A stretch of DNA of 64,000 bases from Thermococcus sp. LS1 (GTDB lineage: Archaea > Methanobacteriota_B > Thermococci > Thermococcales > Thermococcaceae): NCBI RefSeq assembly GCF_012027395.1, contig NZ_SNUJ01000004.1:94915-158914 (forward strand). Reading direction: 5' to 3'. Under the pieces are notes generated by a model. The model was not told the origin of the DNA, did not search any database, and worked only from the letters and a program-made list of their open reading frames with translations. Positions within the stretch are counted from its first letter, which is position 1, and each line of letters starts with the position of its first letter. The position numbers and the translations under genes were made by a program. Of the stretch, positions 62,385 through 64,000 are shown in pieces.

Positions 62385-64000
62385 ATGGAGTGCAGCGTGT
62401 GTGCAGGTGGATGCAGATCAGCTGAAGTTGAGGACGTCCTTGAGGATGGTCATCTAAAGGAATTCGTGGAGAAGTTTAGGAGGGCAATCTTCGAGTGCAA
62501 GAAGCTGACGGGGAACCAGTACCTGTTTGTCGTTGATAGGGAGGCACTTCCGGAGATGGTCCTCCACTGGCACAACCATCCCGAGCTGAAAGAAACCCAC
62601 TTCTCGATGGGAATAGGAACCGATGAGAGGAGCATCGCCGGAAAGTTCGCCTACGCTCCGGTGATAAACGTTGCCGTTGAGCCTGGAAACGGGGAGAGGA
62701 ACTACTGGGTTATTCTGAAGGCCTACCTCGACGAGGACAACCCGGAGTTCCCCTCCATAGCTGCGGAGCTTCCAGCAGCCCTCTGGGCGGAGAGGGAAGT
62801 CTACGACCTGCTTGGCTTCAACCCCAAAGGCCACCCCGACCTGAGGAGGCTCGTCCTGCCGGAAGACTGGCCGGAAGGGGTTTACCCGCTCAGGAAGGAC
62901 CATGACTACAAGGCCTCGCCGATGGACACTCCAAAGTGTTACTACAAGCCCGGGCCGCCCGACACAATGACAGTTCCGATTGGTCCGTACCACTTGGCAC
63001 TCGACGAGCCGGCCCACTTCAGGATATTCGTCAAGGGAGAAACGGTGGTTGACGTTGACTACCGCGGCTTTTACTCCCACAGGGGAATCGAGAAGATAGG
63101 AGAAGGAAGGCTGACCTACAACCAGGTGCTCTTCATAGCCGAGAGAATCTGCGGAATCTGTGGCTTCCAGCACTCGACGAGCTACGCTCAGGCGGTTGAA
63201 AACATAGCCGGCGTTGAAATCCCTGAGAGGGCCATGTACATAAGGACGATAATGCTTGAGATAGAGAGGATTCACTCCCACATGCTCTGGGCTGGTGTTG
63301 CGGCTCACCTGACTGGCTTTGACACTGGCTTCATGCACGCTTGGCGCGTCAGGGAGCCCGTCATGTGGCTCGCAGAGAGGCTCACAGGAAACAGGAAGAC
63401 CTACGGAATCAACATCGTCGGAGGAGTTAGGAGGGACTTCCTCGACTACCGCAAGGAGATGATAATGGAGAAGATCAGGGAGCTCAGGAAGCAGGTCGAG
63501 GAGTTCATCGAGATAGCGACCGGTACGGCAACCTTTGTCAAGAGGGCCGAGGGGGTTGGAATTCTGCCCTACAAAGTTGCCAAGGCATATTCTGTTCTCG
63601 GTCCGAACGGCAGGGCCAGCGGAAGGAACATTGACGTTAGGAGAGACCAGCCCTTCGCGGCCTACAAGGATCTGGACTTCAAGGTGCCGGTTTACAAGGA
63701 GGGCGACGTCTTGGCAAGGTTCCTCATCAGGATGGACGAGGTGCTCGAGAGCATATGGATAATTGAGCAGGCCATTGACCAAATGCCGGGAGGAGACGTC
63801 TTCGTGCCGATAGGGGAGCTTCCGGAGTATGAAGAGGCCCTCGGCTACAGTGAAGCTCCAAGGGGAGAGGTCATCCACTACGTCATGACCGACAGGAAGA
63901 ACAAGGTCTATCGCTGGAAGGTCAGGGCGCCGACTTACAACAACTTGCCCGCCGTTCCAGAGATGCTCAAGGGCTACAGCGTCGCCGATGCTCCGCTCAT
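62385..64000 (+). CDS. [NiFe] hydrogenase large subunit with NuoC domain (HycE type), 3' end missing
   Basis: Open from ATG 62385 to the window edge, 538 codons so far. A NuoC-like part (about 30-175, ending WAEREVYDLLGFNPKGHPDL) is fused to the hydrogenase large subunit, as in HycE. The first nickel-ligand motif RICGICGFQHSTSYAQ is present; the second, near the C-terminus (DPCxxC), lies beyond the window. The first ten residues contain Cys3, Cys6 and Cys10 (MECSVCAGGC), an unusual addition. GGGGTGG precedes the ATG. HypCDEF encoded nearby would mature it. Confidence 0.93.
   Translation, partial: MECSVCAGGCRSAEVEDVLEDGHLKEFVEKFRRAIFECKKLTGNQYLFVVDREALPEMVLHWHNHPELKETHFSMGIGTDERSIAGKFAYAPVINVAVEPGNGERNYWVILKAYLDEDNPEFPSIAAELPAALWAEREVYDLLGFNPKGHPDLRRLVLPEDWPEGVYPLRKDHDYKASPMDTPKCYYKPGPPDTMTVPIGPYHLALDEPAHFRIFVKGETVVDVDYRGFYSHRGIEKIGEGRLTYNQVLFIAERICGICGFQHSTSYAQAVENIAGVEIPERAMYIRTIMLEIERIHSHMLWAGVAAHLTGFDTGFMHAWRVREPVMWLAERLTGNRKTYGINIVGGVRRDFLDYRKEMIMEKIRELRKQVEEFIEIATGTATFVKRAEGVGILPYKVAKAYSVLGPNGRASGRNIDVRRDQPFAAYKDLDFKVPVYKEGDVLARFLIRMDEVLESIWIIEQAIDQMPGGDVFVPIGELPEYEEALGYSEAPRGEVIHYVMTDRKNKVYRWKVRAPTYNNLPAVPEMLKGYSVADAPL

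Noticed and set aside
62454..63878. 474-codon open frame antisense to the hydrogenase large subunit
   Set aside because: The plus strand carries a clear NuoC plus large-subunit gene with RICGICG; the antisense frame is a shadow.

Overview
The window looks like a chromosomal segment of a hyperthermophilic archaeon of the genus Thermococcus (Thermococcales). This rests on the gene set: RNase P Rpp30, FttA/aCPSF1, proteasome beta, NMD3, GH57 branching enzyme, hexameric-type GDH, a pyrolysin-type subtilase and a formate hydrogenlyase cluster. It also rests on short leaders with GGTG-type ribosome binding sites, TATA boxes about 25 nt before the inferred transcript starts, and matches to the Thermococcales-specific SurR and TGM operators. 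No rRNA, CRISPR array, insertion sequence or origin was seen. The species was not determined.

Layout. 0-9.4 kb: end of an unknown operon, a VapBC pair with paired inverted repeats, an RNA-binding protein plus RNase P component 3, TrpB2, a DUF389 membrane protein, NikR and RqcH. 9.4-17 kb: a TGM-controlled GH57 branching enzyme whose C-terminal HhH tail has decayed, a PII protein, a sodium-dependent (NSS) transporter with a 38-residue partner too short for routine gene calling, a probable C/D box sRNA, gdhA with a compositionally foreign 5' end, a frameshifted DUF4389 gene and a two-TM K+ channel. 17-24.7 kb: an odd kinase-like/deoxyribosyltransferase-like fusion, the psmB-fttA-threonine-synthase-like operon (the last protein has lost its PLP lysine and carries a winged HTH), rpiA, a hairpin-rich repeat block beside tRNA-Leu(CAA), and upp. 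24.7-34 kb: tandem MATE transporters, ppsA, an STT3-like membrane protein and a polytopic membrane protein. 34-47.9 kb: a 1405-residue subtilase, DUF424-NMD3, a SurR-type CoA-disulfide reductase/NSR, an MFS transporter, a DUF364 pseudogene, a secreted protein/DUF4405 pair, a radical SAM protein, a K+ channel with a beta-helix-like N-terminus and a COG3199 kinase. 47.9-64 kb: cysteine desulfurase with a TBP-like small protein, hypE/hypF/hypD/hypC, a TetR regulator, and the start of a formate dehydrogenase-[NiFe] hydrogenase operon that runs off the right edge.

How the parts fit. The right-hand 15 kb is a functional unit. Hyp proteins mature the [NiFe] centre, a TetR protein is encoded between them and the fdh operon, and the same TGAC-N6-GTCA palindrome sits once at tetR and twice at the fdh promoter. 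A full SurR motif lies upstream of the hypF TATA box (activator position), and another lies downstream of the NSR TATA box (repressor position). This matches the known sulfur switch between H2 and H2S production. A TGM at the branching-enzyme start ties glycogen-type metabolism to the sugar regulator.

Limits: everything was read by eye. Family assignments come from recognised motifs, not searches. Starts were chosen from ribosome binding sites and are stated where uncertain.
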